In this document: positions 10,554-21,452 of the stretch, in pieces | Numbering within the stretch: position 1 is the first letter of the stretch | Layout: every line of letters starts with the position of its first letter | DNA from: Anodontia alba | Lineage: Eukaryota > Mollusca > Bivalvia > Lucinida > Lucinidae | Direction: 5' to 3' | DNA length: 64,000 nucleotides | Assembly: GCA_964016985.1 (NCBI GenBank) | Contig: OZ024823.1 | Coordinates: 112,367,459-112,431,458 of the forward strand | Translations under genes and position numbers: made by a program | Notes under the pieces: generated by a model | What the model saw: the letters and a program-made list of their open reading frames with translations, nothing else | Told to the model about the DNA's origin: nothing | The model's database searches: none

Positions 10554-13500
10554 TTATACATTCCAGTTTTCTAACACTTTTTCCAATAGATTGTAAGATG
10601 GAGTATCATTTAGCTCTTTATATATTTTCTTTCTAAGTATTAAATTGCTATGTAACCAGACAAAAATGTCTGTTGTGGCGGTATTATGTAGCCAGTATTT
10701 GTACATAACATAGAAAATATAAGAAAGTATTTTGTTAAAAGGTGTATATAGTGGCTGTATGGCTTTATAGCCAAAAAGAAGGATTCTGTAGGTTAATTTT
10801 GTGTTTATTCCTAGTTTCTGAAAAATATTTTCCAGCTTTTGATGAATGGGTAACACATTTGGACATGTTATAAACATATGATTGTATGTTTCTGTTGCGG
10901 TACATCCAAATCGGCAGAGCTTAGAGTCTGATATTTTCCATTTATGTAGATTTTCCTGACATGGGAGAATTCTATGAATAATTTTAATGTGAAAGTCTGC
11001 TAATTTCTTATCACCTTGTGATTTTACTCTTGTTGACCATATTTCATCCCATGTTGGTTTATTTGGGAATATATTGTCCCAATATTTTTGTATAAATGAT
11101 TTTTCTTTTAATTTATCTATTAGGATTGTGTAATAATCCTTTATTTTTTTTGGTAGTATAAATATGTATTTATTTCCGGTAAAGATAAAAGGTTTCTGAT
11201 CTTTTTTCACTTTTGTTGCCATGTTAGTATTTTTAAGTTTTTCTTTCCAAGAGAGTGGAATTGATTTAACTATAGTATTATATTCAATTATCCAATTAGA
11301 TCTACACGATCCTTGTAATTGAAAGAATATTTCTTGTCCACTTTTAAGATTTCCTGTATTATCTAAAAGATCATCAATAAAATTTATATTACTTTTGTGC
11401 CAATTCGGATAAAACAGTGTCTTATTTTTTGACTGTATAAATTTGTTGCCCCATATAATTTGCTGTCTGATTTCAGTTTCACTCTGCGGTGCTTTTAGCC
11501 CTCCACCACATGAGTGCCAACTGAAAATCACCTCTTGATAGAATTTTGGCAATTTAATAGGTATAACTTTTTCTTTATCGATATTCATTGACATTAGTAT
11601 ACTTATATTGCACTGTTCCATGTGCTTTTTAGGAATAATTGTCCATGTTTCATCTTTGCTGTTATACAGTCTTTGAGCCCAAACAGCTTTAGCTGCCAGA
11701 CAGAAAGATCTTAACTCCAGCATTTTCATTCCCCCATTTTCGGGCATGTTTATTAATACTTTTCTGCTAATTTTATCCCTCTTATACTTCCATACAAAGC
11801 TATAAAACTCTTTATTTATTTCATTGATGAGCCATTCTGGCACACACAGTGAAGATATTAGATACACTATCTGTGATAAAGCTAGTGTTTTTATGATTAG
11901 TATTCTTCCTTGCATGGTAAGATCTCTGTATTTCCATCGGTTTAAGATTTGTTTAATAATAATAATTTTGTTCCGCCAGTTCTTTTCTTCATTTTCTTGT
12001 TTATTGTATCCAAAGTATACACCTAATGCTTTGATTGAGTCTTTATCCCAGTTTATTCCCTCAAAATTGTCCCTTCTGTTTCTGCCTCTTCCTAGCCATA
12101 AACCCTCAGTTTTCTCTAGATTAAGTTTTAAACCTGAAACATTACCAAACTCAGTTATTATATTTAAGCAGTTTTTGATAGCTTGTTCATTTCTTAGAAA
12201 AACTGTCGTATCATCAGCTAGCTGAGTTACTTGTATATACTTGTTGCAATTTTGTATATTTACTTCAAGGCCGTTTTGTGTGTTCTTTCGGATTCGGTCG
12301 CCTAAAATTTCAACTACTAACAAAAAGAGAAGAGCACTTAAGGGGCATCCTTGTCTTATACCTCTTTGAATTTCAAAGGGTTTTGAAGTCCAGCCATTGT
12401 TAGAAAGACAAGATTCAGCTTTGTTATAAATTGTTTTTACCCACTTTATAAAAGATTTTCCAAAATTGAATTTCTCTAAAACTGTAACTAAGAATTCATG
12501 ATTTACTGTATCGAAGGCTTTTTGAAAGTCTAGGAAAAGAATAGCTCCTTCTGTATTATCATTTTCGAAATAATCGATCACATCTTGAATCAGTCTGATA
12601 TTGTACGCAATATTTCTACCTTTTATATATCCATTTTGATCTGTATGAATCAATTTTCCTATAACTACTTTTAGTCTATTTGCCAGTACATGTGTTAATA
12701 TTTTATAGTCTGTATTAAGTAAACTGATAGGTCTCCAGTTTTTCAACATGTGTTTGTCATTTTTCTTAAATATTAAGGATAGAATACTTCTTTTTTGGGA
12801 TGGGGACAATTCTCCTACTTCATAAGAGCTGTTCAAAGAATCTAACAGCATTGGGTTTAACTCCTGCCAGAAGGTTTTATAAAACTCTACTGGTAGCCCA
12901 TCCGAGCCTGGTGATTTGTTATTTTTCATGTTTTTCAAAGCAAGCTCGCATTCTTTTCTTGTGATTTTGCCCTCAAGACTCTCAGCTTCTTTTTTATTTA
13001 ATAACCTTAAACTATTAGTATGATTTAGGTAGTCTTTTATTTCATGTTTAGAAGCCAGTTCCTCTTTATACAAGTTTTTATAGAAAAGATAACCTTCTTC
13101 GATTACTTCTGTATCTGTTTTTGTGTAGGACCCATCTTCTTTTAAAAGTGTTTTAATAGAAGTTTTAGCAATATTCTGTTTTTCAAGATTAAAGAAGTAT
13201 TTTATACTTTTCTCTCCTTCTTCAATCCATTTAGCTCGACTTCTAACCTGAGCACCCAAACACCTATCGTGTACTATTTTATGAAGCTCGGTGACTAGTG
13301 CATCTCTTTCAGCTGCAACTGTAGGAGAATAGTTTGTATTAATCAACTTTGTTTCTTTACTTTGAATTTTACATTCTAAATCTTTCATAATATCTCTTCT
13401 TATTTTTTGCTTATATTTGCAGTAAGATATTGTGAATTCTTTGATCTTAATTTTACAAATTTCCCATAGAAGTTGTTTTGAAATATCTTTATAACTATCT

Positions 13501-13577
13501 TGAGTTTTCTTTAGCAATTCTACTATTTTTGCTTTATATGTGTTGTCTTTTAAGACACTTATGTTCGTTTTTAACAT
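10554..13577 (-). CDS. LINE ORF2, reverse transcriptase part
   Basis: A 1007-residue frame covering the linker, reverse transcriptase and C-terminal region of an L1/Tx1-type ORF2, the enzyme that copies LINE RNA into nicked DNA. Motifs: NWRPISLLNTDYKIL (about 280-294), the first catalytic aspartate in FLDFQKAFD (350), GIRQGCPLSALLF (406-418), and the LADD catalytic pair at 455-456. A CX3CX7HX4C knuckle sits at 888-905, as in L1 relatives. There is no internal stop. Its N-terminal methionine is not the true start: homologous ORF2s read straight through from the endonuclease, which here is in another frame and ends seven bases inside this one. Confidence 0.93.
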   Translation of the reverse strand: MLKTNISVLKDNTYKAKIVELLKKTQDSYKDISKQLLWEICKIKIKEFTISYCKYKQKIRRDIMKDLECKIQSKETKLINTNYSPTVAAERDALVTELHKIVHDRCLGAQVRSRAKWIEEGEKSIKYFFNLEKQNIAKTSIKTLLKEDGSYTKTDTEVIEEGYLFYKNLYKEELASKHEIKDYLNHTNSLRLLNKKEAESLEGKITRKECELALKNMKNNKSPGSDGLPVEFYKTFWQELNPMLLDSLNSSYEVGELSPSQKRSILSLIFKKNDKHMLKNWRPISLLNTDYKILTHVLANRLKVVIGKLIHTDQNGYIKGRNIAYNIRLIQDVIDYFENDNTEGAILFLDFQKAFDTVNHEFLVTVLEKFNFGKSFIKWVKTIYNKAESCLSNNGWTSKPFEIQRGIRQGCPLSALLFLLVVEILGDRIRKNTQNGLEVNIQNCNKYIQVTQLADDTTVFLRNEQAIKNCLNIITEFGNVSGLKLNLEKTEGLWLGRGRNRRDNFEGINWDKDSIKALGVYFGYNKQENEEKNWRNKIIIIKQILNRWKYRDLTMQGRILIIKTLALSQIVYLISSLCVPEWLINEINKEFYSFVWKYKRDKISRKVLINMPENGGMKMLELRSFCLAAKAVWAQRLYNSKDETWTIIPKKHMEQCNISILMSMNIDKEKVIPIKLPKFYQEVIFSWHSCGGGLKAPQSETEIRQQIIWGNKFIQSKNKTLFYPNWHKSNINFIDDLLDNTGNLKSGQEIFFQLQGSCRSNWIIEYNTIVKSIPLSWKEKLKNTNMATKVKKDQKPFIFTGNKYIFILPKKIKDYYTILIDKLKEKSFIQKYWDNIFPNKPTWDEIWSTRVKSQGDKKLADFHIKIIHRILPCQENLHKWKISDSKLCRFGCTATETYNHMFITCPNVLPIHQKLENIFQKLGINTKLTYRILLFGYKAIQPLYTPFNKILSYIFYVMYKYWLHNTATTDIFVWLHSNLILRKKIYKELNDTPSYNLLEKVLENWNV

Positions 13578-14320
13578 CTGCCAGGGCCTCTATCTGAGTG
13601 ACTCAAGTCCAATTCTATTGTTATACATTTATGATCAGATTTTATACCTGGTATTAAAATATTAGATTTTTGTGCATTATCTAAAAGTTCAGTCGAAATG
13701 AGAAACTTATCTAGGCGGCTTATATCTTTATATGTGAATTGCTTTTTGTGTGGATGCAGGTGTCTCCATACATCAAGCAGATTCCTTGAGGTGGTAAGGC
13801 TTTTGAATGATGTGGCACTTACATCTTTTATTTCATTTCTGGTTGCTCTGTCCAGCCTGTTTTCTTCTGTAAAATTGAAGTCCCCACCTATTAAAAGAGC
13901 CTGTTCATTCTGTGCAAATTTATCAACCCACTTTTGAATCTTAAGGAAAAAATGCTTTCTTTCATTAGGGATGTTTGGTGCATAAATATTTAATACAGTA
14001 AAGGTTTTATCATCAATTTTTATATTGGCTAATATTATCCTACTATCTTCAGATTTATGAACATCTATTATATTATATTTGCCTTTAAAGAGTATTGCTG
14101 TGCCTTTACTATGTTGGGAACCAAAATTTAATAATATATCTCCTTTCCATTCTCTTTGTAATTTTGCATACATTTCATTTGTCCAGTAAGTTTCTTGTAG
14201 TAATATTATATTAAAATCTTTCTGTTCAAGCCAGTAAAAAAGATCATATCTTTTTTTGGTATCTCTCAATCCTCTGGCATTCAGAGAGATGAGATTTAGT
14301 TTGTTAGGACTTTTGGCTAT
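13571..14320 (-). pseudogene. LINE ORF2, endonuclease part, separated by frameshift
   Basis: Apurinic/apyrimidinic-type endonuclease domain, which nicks target DNA to prime reverse transcription. Seen: SLNARGLRDTKKRYD near the start, LLQETYW (catalytic Glu), NIYAPN, GGDFNF (catalytic Asp and Asn) and a final SDHKCITIEL (catalytic His). The frame is open from a stop at 14321-14323, about 18 bases after ORF1 ends; no ATG is visible, so translation may restart or slip from ORF1. It ends at RGPG followed by a stop, exactly where ORF2 proteins of this group continue. A one-base indel near 13580 breaks what should be one polypeptide. Confidence 0.9.
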
Positions 14321-14338
14321 TTAGATATCAAATTTACA

Positions 14339-15424
14339 TTATTTGTTTTTATTTTTCCTGGATTTTTTACCCTGTTCAGGATCTTCAGGAGTCCTGTCAC
14401 CCATCTTCCTCCTGCCAGCGGGGCTTCCAGACCTGCTTGCAGGCTGCTCAGCTTGAATACTGCTGGAAACAAAACCTGTGATAAGGCTTTGTTTTTCAAG
14501 TTTAGATGCTTTGGATGAGGCATCTGTAGGATTACTGCAAGTTTTCTCTACAGATTTGGTCATTAGGGCATCTTGCAGCATCTGACTCACATTTCTCTCT
14601 CCACTCTCACTTTTTGCATCCTCCTCACTCTCGCTATTCTCACTACCTTCTGTGTCTGTATCTTCATCATCACCTACAAATGGATTTTCACCATCTTCAC
14701 CCTTGAAGGAGGGACATTCTGGATCTCCCTTTTTGTGTCCTGGGTTTTTGCATACGTAGCAAACTGTCTCATTTGGACAATCTTTTCGCACATGCCCTTT
14801 TAACATACAGTTACCACATTCGATTTCCCCTCTGGCAGTCCTTTGCTCTTTGTGGTACAAAGAAGCTGTAAATATTCCAATGGGAAGTTTTTTCGGCAGG
14901 GGTTCATCTGGGACGACTATGTCAACGAACCTATCCCCTGTTTTGAAATTAGTTAATTTACCATCTGGATCTCTAGCCCTAGAGTATTTTAAGGAGTTTA
15001 CCTTTTCTACCTTTAAGTTATTTAATGCATTGTCAATTTCTGCATTGTCAAATGATAAAGGGATGTTTCTGATAAACAACCTTGTGGTGTCTACATTCTC
15101 ATAACCAATTGTGAGAAACGGGTTTTTATCTTTTAGTTCAACTTGCTGTCCTCTTAAGTTTATACCTTGACTAAGTAAGGTGACTCTGGCAGTTTCATCA
15201 CATACATAGATGCGCCATAAGTCCCCTATTTTTTGAGCAGCCTCAACGTGATCCTTCTTAACCACACTTGAACAAGCCATACATATCTCCCAGGTTCCCA
15301 ACCATTTGTTATTTGCCTGAGGAACATCAGAGTTCTTGAAGAAGACGGGTTCGACCCGAACACTGGGACCTGCTGAATCCATGTTACTTACCTTTGTGTT
15401 CAAAATAGCAAATAAATCTATCAA
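14339..15424 (-). CDS. LINE ORF1 protein with zinc knuckles
   Basis: A 361-residue nucleic-acid-binding protein, the RNA packaging partner of ORF2. An RRM-like segment runs from about 113 (TTRLFIRNIPLSFD) to 190. Two CCHC knuckles follow: CGNCMLKGHVRKDC (203-216, CX2CX4HX4C) and CYVCKNPGHKKGDPEC (222-237, CX2CX4HX6C). Next comes an acidic, serine-rich stretch, and the C-terminus is lysine/arginine-rich. The frame is intact. The start chosen is the first ATG; a second at residue 15 (MDSAGPSVRVEP) is also plausible. A small overlapping plus frame at 14573 is a shadow. Confidence 0.9.
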   Translation of the reverse strand: MIDLFAILNTKVSNMDSAGPSVRVEPVFFKNSDVPQANNKWLGTWEICMACSSVVKKDHVEAAQKIGDLWRIYVCDETARVTLLSQGINLRGQQVELKDKNPFLTIGYENVDTTRLFIRNIPLSFDNAEIDNALNNLKVEKVNSLKYSRARDPDGKLTNFKTGDRFVDIVVPDEPLPKKLPIGIFTASLYHKEQRTARGEIECGNCMLKGHVRKDCPNETVCYVCKNPGHKKGDPECPSFKGEDGENPFVGDDEDTDTEGSENSESEEDAKSESGERNVSQMLQDALMTKSVEKTCSNPTDASSKASKLEKQSLITGFVSSSIQAEQPASRSGSPAGRRKMGDRTPEDPEQGKKSRKNKNK

Positions 15425-15921
15425 TCTTTTTTAGTTATAAACCACCACTCTACACCTCATTTGCTTTCACACACACTTCCTTCACGCAAATTCACAAAAC
15501 TTACCTGAACAGAAGCTGTTCACCGCCAAAAAACGCGAAAAACGCGGTTATAAAAGCGCGACTGAAAAAATAGCAACCGCCATTAATGCACGCCACGAAC
15601 CGATCTCTCTAGGCCGAGCTTTCTAATTTTGGCCTTTCCTGAGTATCATCATTTCTATTTTTGTTGCTGTCCGTTACAAGGCGCTGTTTTTTTTGTTGCA
15701 GTTTCCTTTCGTTCGTTCGCTCTATCATCCCTTATACTACAAAATCATTCTCATTTTGTTTCCTTTCGTTACCTTTGGAGAGCACCTCGGTTTTTCTTGA
15801 CTATCCTGGGTATCTGTAGCATCTATTTCGAAGGTTCTGTATGGAACAACAAAGGTCTTGACACTGTGTGCATATGCAGGTTAATCGGGGGCTTCGCTGG
15901 TCTCATGTGTATTGAATACGA

Positions 15922-16180
15922 CATTACAAAAACATGCCTATTTACATATATTGAAAATTTCACCATCAAAAACTGGAAGTTTTCAGATAAAAATTCTGAT
16001 ATTTTTCATAGATTGTAAGTACATGTTAGAACCGCCTCGGCGGGGCAGTTCTAACGAGTACCCACAATATATATTTTTGAACGGAAATAAGAAAATTATT
16101 GTATACCCCTGTAAACCCCAGTTTTACTATAAAAATGGGGTTAAAGGTGGTCAAAATTATATAGGTATGTTTTCATAATG
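15922..16180 (+). mobile_element. MITE-A copy, absent from duplicon 1
   Basis: Ends cattacaaaaacatgcc and gtatgttttcataatg. The duplicon 1 sequence at the matching spot (about 537-545, 'gagtacgatgtgctc') is uninterrupted, so this is a filled site facing an empty one. The central stem is worn (loop GGC, GGGGCAGTTC) and the left arm shortened. Confidence 0.88.
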
Positions 16181-16227
16181 ATGTGCTCAAATATAGGTTA
16201 ACTCTTTAAGTGTTGAGCAGAATTGAG

Positions 16228-16404
16228 GCAGACGATATTCTTTTTTTTTATTATTTATTTATTTATTTAATTTTATTATTTTATTTATTTTGTTTCACAT
16301 AAAAGAAGACTTGAAATTTAATGTGAATCTTCTGCTATTAAATTTCAAACCTTATTTTCTCTTACAAATAAAACAAAAATATCAAAAACAAAATGTCGTC
16401 TGCT
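16228..16404 (+). repeat. MITE-D copy
   Basis: Ends gcagacgatatt / aaaatgtcgtctgct, with an internal ATTT/T-rich expansion at about 16240-16290 that the duplicon 1 copy lacks. Confidence 0.68.
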
Positions 16405-16425
16405 GGGAATGCTTCGAAAACTAAC

Positions 16426-16713
16426 CTGGATCACTGCACTCAAACTCAACATCAAGGTACTTATAAACGCCATTACAGGGGTCTCCGAAAATTGCATTAC
16501 TAGAAGACAGTGTACAGGAAACCACGTCCTGACAGAGTGCTCTGACAATTGACAGAGAACTAGGGGCTCGGCAGTTCGTATCTGCAATCTTAGGATGGTC
16601 AAAGAAGTCCCTAGATGTACGACCATAATTAGCATATATTATATTCAAGGCGGTGTCAGGCTTTTCCGCACAGGTTATGGTGTCTTCATCAATTTCACAG
16701 ATAGCCCTTCTTT
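16426..16713 (-). CDS. SUEL-type lectin domain exon (duplicon 2), one cysteine lost
   Basis: Same exon as 764-1051: 288 nt, phase 1-1, acceptor TCTTTCCAG-like at 16714 and donor CAG|GTTAG at 16425. ANYGR and GDPCNGVYKYLDVEFEC are kept. It differs from the duplicon 1 domain at 12 of about 96 residues. One change replaces the third of the eight conserved cysteines by phenylalanine (codon 16601-16603; cysteine at 939-941 in duplicon 1). Since the cysteines pair, the fold is probably weakened, so this copy may be decaying although its frame and splice sites remain open. A long A/T-run (16732-16763) lies just upstream of the acceptor. No partner exons identified nearby. Confidence 0.8.
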
Positions 16714-16731
16714 CTGGAAGATATAAAGTAA

Positions 16732-16763
<32 letters not shown>

Positions 16764-17865
16764 TATTCCCCGGCCATCTTATTTGTTTGGTACAATTTTC
16801 ATCAGACGACATATTGAAATGTTTTTTCTTCTTCTTCTTCTTCTTTTTTTATCCCAGAAAATAGGTTTGGCATTTTATACAAATTGTCTCCGACGGATTT
16901 ATATGAAATTCAAAATCTTGTTTTCATATTTTTATGTTTTGTTGTTGTCGTTGTTTTTTGTTTGTTTGTTTGTTTTTCTTATTGTTCCAAGAAAACAGAT
17001 TTTTGATATTTCACGCAAAATCCGATGGCGGCAATTTACAATGTATGTCAAATCCTGTTTTCTGGGAAAAATGAGAAAAATATAATCAATTTGTCGTCTG
17101 CTCGATTAGTCCTAAGAGTTGTAAAGCTTAAAAATTGTAAGTTGTTTGGGAGATATAAATATATATGTATGTTAAGAAGAATGGATATATTTTCAAGGGC
17201 GTTTTAGATTAAACATACTTTGTTCAGAATCAATGACAAGCACAACACAATAAAAAAAAATACAGAATACTAGGATTAGAACGAAAGCTTATGAAGTTCC
17301 TCGTCTCCCTACCCCCTTCCATCCTACCTCCCTTTTGAAAAGGATCTACTCTCAAAGGAAACATTTGCTTCCCAAGGGGAGTAAATTCATTCTGTTTAGA
17401 ATGAAAGGAAGTCAGTTCTTTTTGTTCAGTGAAAGAAAAGCAAATTTGAAGTCACAAAAGTTGTCTCCCTTCTAAATATGGCGGAAAATCTACATACAAA
17501 CAGAGACTGTACCTCTGCGGAGGCACAAGCTGATCTGGGTCTTGCCTTTTTTGACTATTGGCATAATCCACTTTTTTCCATGTCGAGCATTAGTTAAAGA
17601 AGGGTGATAAATGTGTTGCCAACAACTGTTCATCTTAGACAACGGCTCGTTGTGGAACTATTCAGAACTGGTGTGGAATTTATAGGAATCAAAGTTTTCG
17701 GAAAACCAGAAAAGAAAATATATCAGGAGTGTGTCTGCATCATCTGAGAATCGCAGCTGTCGCTTTACCTATCAAGTTTAATATAGAATTTATCGACACA
17801 TAGAGAACGTCCTGATCAGACTGCACGAATTCACTGGTTGATCTGGGCTTTCGCTGTTTTACTGC
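16714..17865. other. Non-coding stretch, homologous to 1052-1956
   Basis: Poly-A/T tract next to the lectin exon, then CTT repeats, GTTT repeats (about 16960) and the GACAATTTGCATG-like motif. A worn palindrome of the 24545 type lies at about 17320-17460. No gene supported. Confidence 0.55.
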
Positions 17866-18050
17866 AGCAGATGACATTTTGATAGTTTTTTTTTTTTTTT
17901 TTGTTTTTTTTTATTTTCAAAGAAAATGAGACTTGACATTTTCTGTGAACCGTAGCATAATAATAGTGATAACAATTATTGTAATAACATAATAATAACA
18001 ACAATACTAATACCAATAATAATAATTGCAATAATAGAATGTCGTCTGTT
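17866..18050 (+). repeat. MITE-D copy with microsatellite
   Basis: Ends agcagatgacatttt / gaatgtcgtctgtt, with a T-run and an AAT/ACA-type simple repeat inside. Counterpart of 1957-2090. Confidence 0.6.
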
Positions 18051-18231
18051 ACATGCATAATTTTGCCTAGCGCTTTATGGGCTAAAACAAGACAAAATAT
18101 CAAGAGTGTGTACATTGTTTGAGAGACTCAGTTTACTTTTATTGGGATTAAGTTTGTCTTGGGCAATGTTGTGAGTGATGAGTCATAATCGAATATGCGA
18201 AGGTGATCATCCAGGTCAGCCTTCGCGGTCC

Positions 18232-19086
18232 GGTTACAGATTACAGAATTACCGACCATGCGATCAGCCTTCGCTCTTTGCTTAAAGACTACAGAATCGC
18301 CGATTATGCGATCAGCCTTCACTCTTTGCCTACAAATTACAGAATCACCGATCTTGCGATCAGCCTTCGCTCTTTGCTTTAAAATAACAGAATCACCGAT
18401 CATGCGATCAGCCTTCGCTCTTTGTTTACAAAATACAGAATCACCGATATGCAATCAGCCTTTGCTCTTTGCTGACAAATTACAGAATCACCGATCATGC
18501 GATCAACCCTCGCTCTTTGCTTACAAATTACAGAATCACCGATCATGCGATCAACCTTCGCTCTTTGCTCACAGACTCAAGATTCGCCGATCATACGATC
18601 GGCCTTCGCTCTTTGCTTACAGACTACAGAATCGCCGATCATGCGATCAGCCTTCCCTCTTTGCTTACAAATTACAGAATCGCCGATCATGCGACCTGCT
18701 TTCGCTCTGTGCTTACAAATTACAGAATCGCCGATCATGCGATCAGCCTTTGCTCTTTGCTTACAACTTACAGAATCGTCGATCATGCGATCAGTCTTCG
18801 CTCCTTGCTTACAAACTACAGAATCGCCGACCATGCTTTTTGCATACAAATTACAGAATCGTCGATCATGCGACCAGCATTCGCTCCTTGCATACAAATT
18901 AGAGAATCGTCGTTCATGCGGTCAGCCTTCGCTTTTTGCTTACAAATTACAGAATCGCCGATATTGCGACCAGCTTTCGCTTTTTGCTTTCAAATTACAG
19001 AATCGCCGATCATGCGATCAGCCTTTGCTTTTTGCTTACAAATTACAGAATCGCCGATCATACGATTAGCCTTCGCTGTCCACTTA
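18232..19086 (+). repeat. 48-bp tandem repeat, about 18 units
   Basis: Unit: TTACAAATTACAGAATCGCC then GATCATGCGATCAGCCTT then CGCTCTTTGC. I count about 18 units, most within a few changes of consensus; unit 5 has lost a base and unit 13 about a dozen. Frames of about 200 codons run through in several phases on both strands and spell a repeating 16-residue motif; this is what a stop-free 48-bp unit gives and no gene is claimed. The adjacent edge sequences 'cagccttcgcggtccg' and 'cgctgtccacttacag' match the duplicon 1 edges, so the expansion is internal. Confidence 0.93.
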
Positions 19087-20218
19087 CAGTTGGAGAATCG
19101 TTTGATAATATAACGACGAACAGAGAATGCTCTGATTAGATTGCACGAATGCACTGGTGAATTTGCTGTTTGCATAACATTGACTCTTTTCTCTGTCTCT
19201 GGCTCAGTTCAGTTGAACTTTTTCTAAGCTTACATATGACGCAAATCTATGCTTCTGATAATACATGTTTTTGAAAATACATAATATACATTCCAAAGAA
19301 CTATATGGATTTAAATAAGAAAAGTAAAAACAGGCGGACAATGATTAGCTTAGAAGAAAAAATCTTTAGAGGAATGAATACAATTTCAGGCGAGGCGACT
19401 CTCACAGTTTGTTTTATCTCCCTTCTGAAAAGAGGTATTATAAAAGAAAAGAATTTACTCCCCGTGTAGCAAATTCACTTTAGAATAAACCCATTTTGAG
19501 ATGAGACCCGATAACCAACAGAAAGTTACAAAAGGTATCTCCCTTGTAAAATAGCGTAAAATCTAGAAAGTGTGCGCTCTCCTAAGATCTTCTCACTGAT
19601 GAATTATGTTACCTTGTCAGGTCGTTTGAAACATGTCGGGATTACTGACCAGATAAGAAACCTTGCAAATAAAGACATTAATTATCTTGCAGAATGTTGT
19701 GGATGATATGCGAGGACGAACGGGTCAGATTGTTAGAAGAAAGCTACCCTTTTCAAATGATAAGGTGCAGGCTTACCTAAACTTTGGCACGGAACCAATA
19801 AAGAAATCAGGAAGCAATTTGCAAACAAGACATTTCTCATCTTGTCTTCATCTTCTGTGTAATCTACAGAGGAGAAACTGATAACATTATGACATGAAAA
19901 ATAATGATTTGTAAAAGGTCTTTGTTTTATGGTTTCCCAGAACACTTGATTCTGCAGTCTGGTGATGATCATAGTACTTCTCAATGTGAACGTCCTCGTG
20001 ATTTCCAACTATATATCCCGATACAAAACACTAAAACAGATTAGCGTAGGGGCGATATCATCAATGCATCCATAATTCATGATTTTTTTTTCTTTTTTTT
20101 TGTGATGATACTGTATCGTGATACTAACGATTAGTACCGATACTTCATGATATCTGTATAATGCACTTCTGATATATAAAAAAAGGCTTTTAACCGTTAC
20201 CACACCCAGGGCTAACTC

Positions 20219-20370
20219 AGCAGACCACAGATTAATGATATTGATTGTTTTTATTTATCTCAGAAAATGAGCTCTGACAGTTCATACAAATTGTCCCCTT
20301 TACATGAAATGTCAAAGCTTATTTCCTAAAAAAAAAAAAAGAAAGAAAATATTTCAAACTGTCATCTGCT
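20219..20370 (+). repeat. MITE-D relative
   Basis: Counterpart of 4925-5067, with ends agcagacc / gtcatctgct and a longer A-run inside. Confidence 0.6.
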
Positions 20371-20423
20371 GGAACTTTTTATCTAGCACGCTAAGCATTA
20401 ACACAATATTAATATATGTTGTG

Positions 20424-20701
20424 CTTCACGAAAACATGCCTTATATTTTGACCTCCTAAAACCCCACTTTTATATAGTATAACTTGGGTTTACAGGAGTA
20501 AACATTATTTTTCTTATTTCTGCTCAAAAATATAGATTGTAGGTAGGAATACGTTAGAACCGCCTCGGCGAGGCGGTTCTAACGAATATCAACAATTTAT
20601 GTTTTGAGCAGAAATATGAAAAGGATTAGAATTTTTATCTGAAAACTCAGTTTTTGGAGGTGAAATCTTCAGTATATTTGAATAGGCGTGTTTTCGTAAT
20701 G
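20424..20701 (-). mobile_element. MITE-A copy with intact hairpin
   Basis: Ends cttcacgaaaacatgcc and ggcgtgttttcgtaatg. Central palindrome AACCGCCTC-GGC-GAGGCGGTT. Counterpart of 5121-5373, where the hairpin is deleted. Confidence 0.9.
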
Positions 20702-20870
20702 GACAAATATAGTAAAACCAATAAAGTTTAAGTATCATGATAGAGTATCGTATCGAACATTTGATATCATGATAATATCGTGATGCTTTTTGTCTGGTGA
20801 TGCCTAGCTCTAGCCGAGATGCCGTATGATATGTTCGCAGTACTCTAGCTTCCGACTGACCAGAGCTAGG

Positions 20871-21149
20871 CATTACGAAAACACGCCTATTCAAATACAT
20901 TGAAATTTTTACAACTAAAACAGGAAAATTTTCAGATAAAAAAATCTGATAGTTTTCATATTTCTGCTCAAAACATAAATTGTGTGTACTCGTTAGAACA
21001 GCCTCGGAGAGGCGGTTCTAACGTGTATCCACAATCTATGTTTTTAGCAAAATAAGAAAAATATATTGTAAACCACTGTAAACCCCAGTTTTAGTATATA
21101 AAAGCAATTTATAAGGGGGCAAAAATTATATAGGCGTGTTTTCGTGATG
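20871..21149 (+). mobile_element. MITE-A copy
   Basis: Counterpart of 5532-5815. Central loop GGA, left stem with one mismatch (gaacagcctc). Confidence 0.9.
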
Positions 21150-21452
21150 GTGGATCGTTTCTACCCAAGCTCAGAAATAAATTTCCCCTTCACCACACAT
21201 GACTGTACGGATTCAGGTCTGCACTGTTTATCATGACAACAGTAATTCCTAATAACAGAAACAGATAAAATTCCAGTTGACATGGCGAAAGTGTCCAGTA
21301 AATATTCTGTGATCCATGAATCAATGCTTTTATTCTAAAACAACTGAAGGTTATTAAGTCAAATAAATTTTCCAGTTTAAAACGATCTTATAATATAAAC
21401 AAACGGCACAAATCCATTCGTGCTTGCGCACCCGTGTGGTCTGATGAAGTTC

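Larger units (their letters stand above)
10393..15620 (-). mobile_element. L1/Tx1-like non-LTR retrotransposon, nearly complete
   Basis: On the minus strand the order is a 5' untranslated part (15620 down to 15425), ORF1 with zinc knuckles, a short spacer, an endonuclease-RT ORF2, a 3' untranslated part and an A-run (plus-strand T-run at 10393-10402). Full layout and one small frameshift indicate a recent insertion. It lies between the duplicons and adjoins duplicon 2. The exact 5' end is uncertain because no target duplication could be fixed by eye. L1-superfamily placement rests on ORF1 type, ORF2 order and the C-terminal CCHC motif. Confidence 0.88.

Noticed and set aside
18232..19086. Resemblance to a CRISPR array
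   Set aside because: The repeats are contiguous 48-bp units with no unique spacers, there are no cas genes, and the surroundings are animal-like.
18232..19113. Long overlapping frames (190-214 codons) spelling a 16-residue repeat
   Set aside because: They exist in several frames on both strands because the 48-bp unit lacks stops; no frame is favoured.
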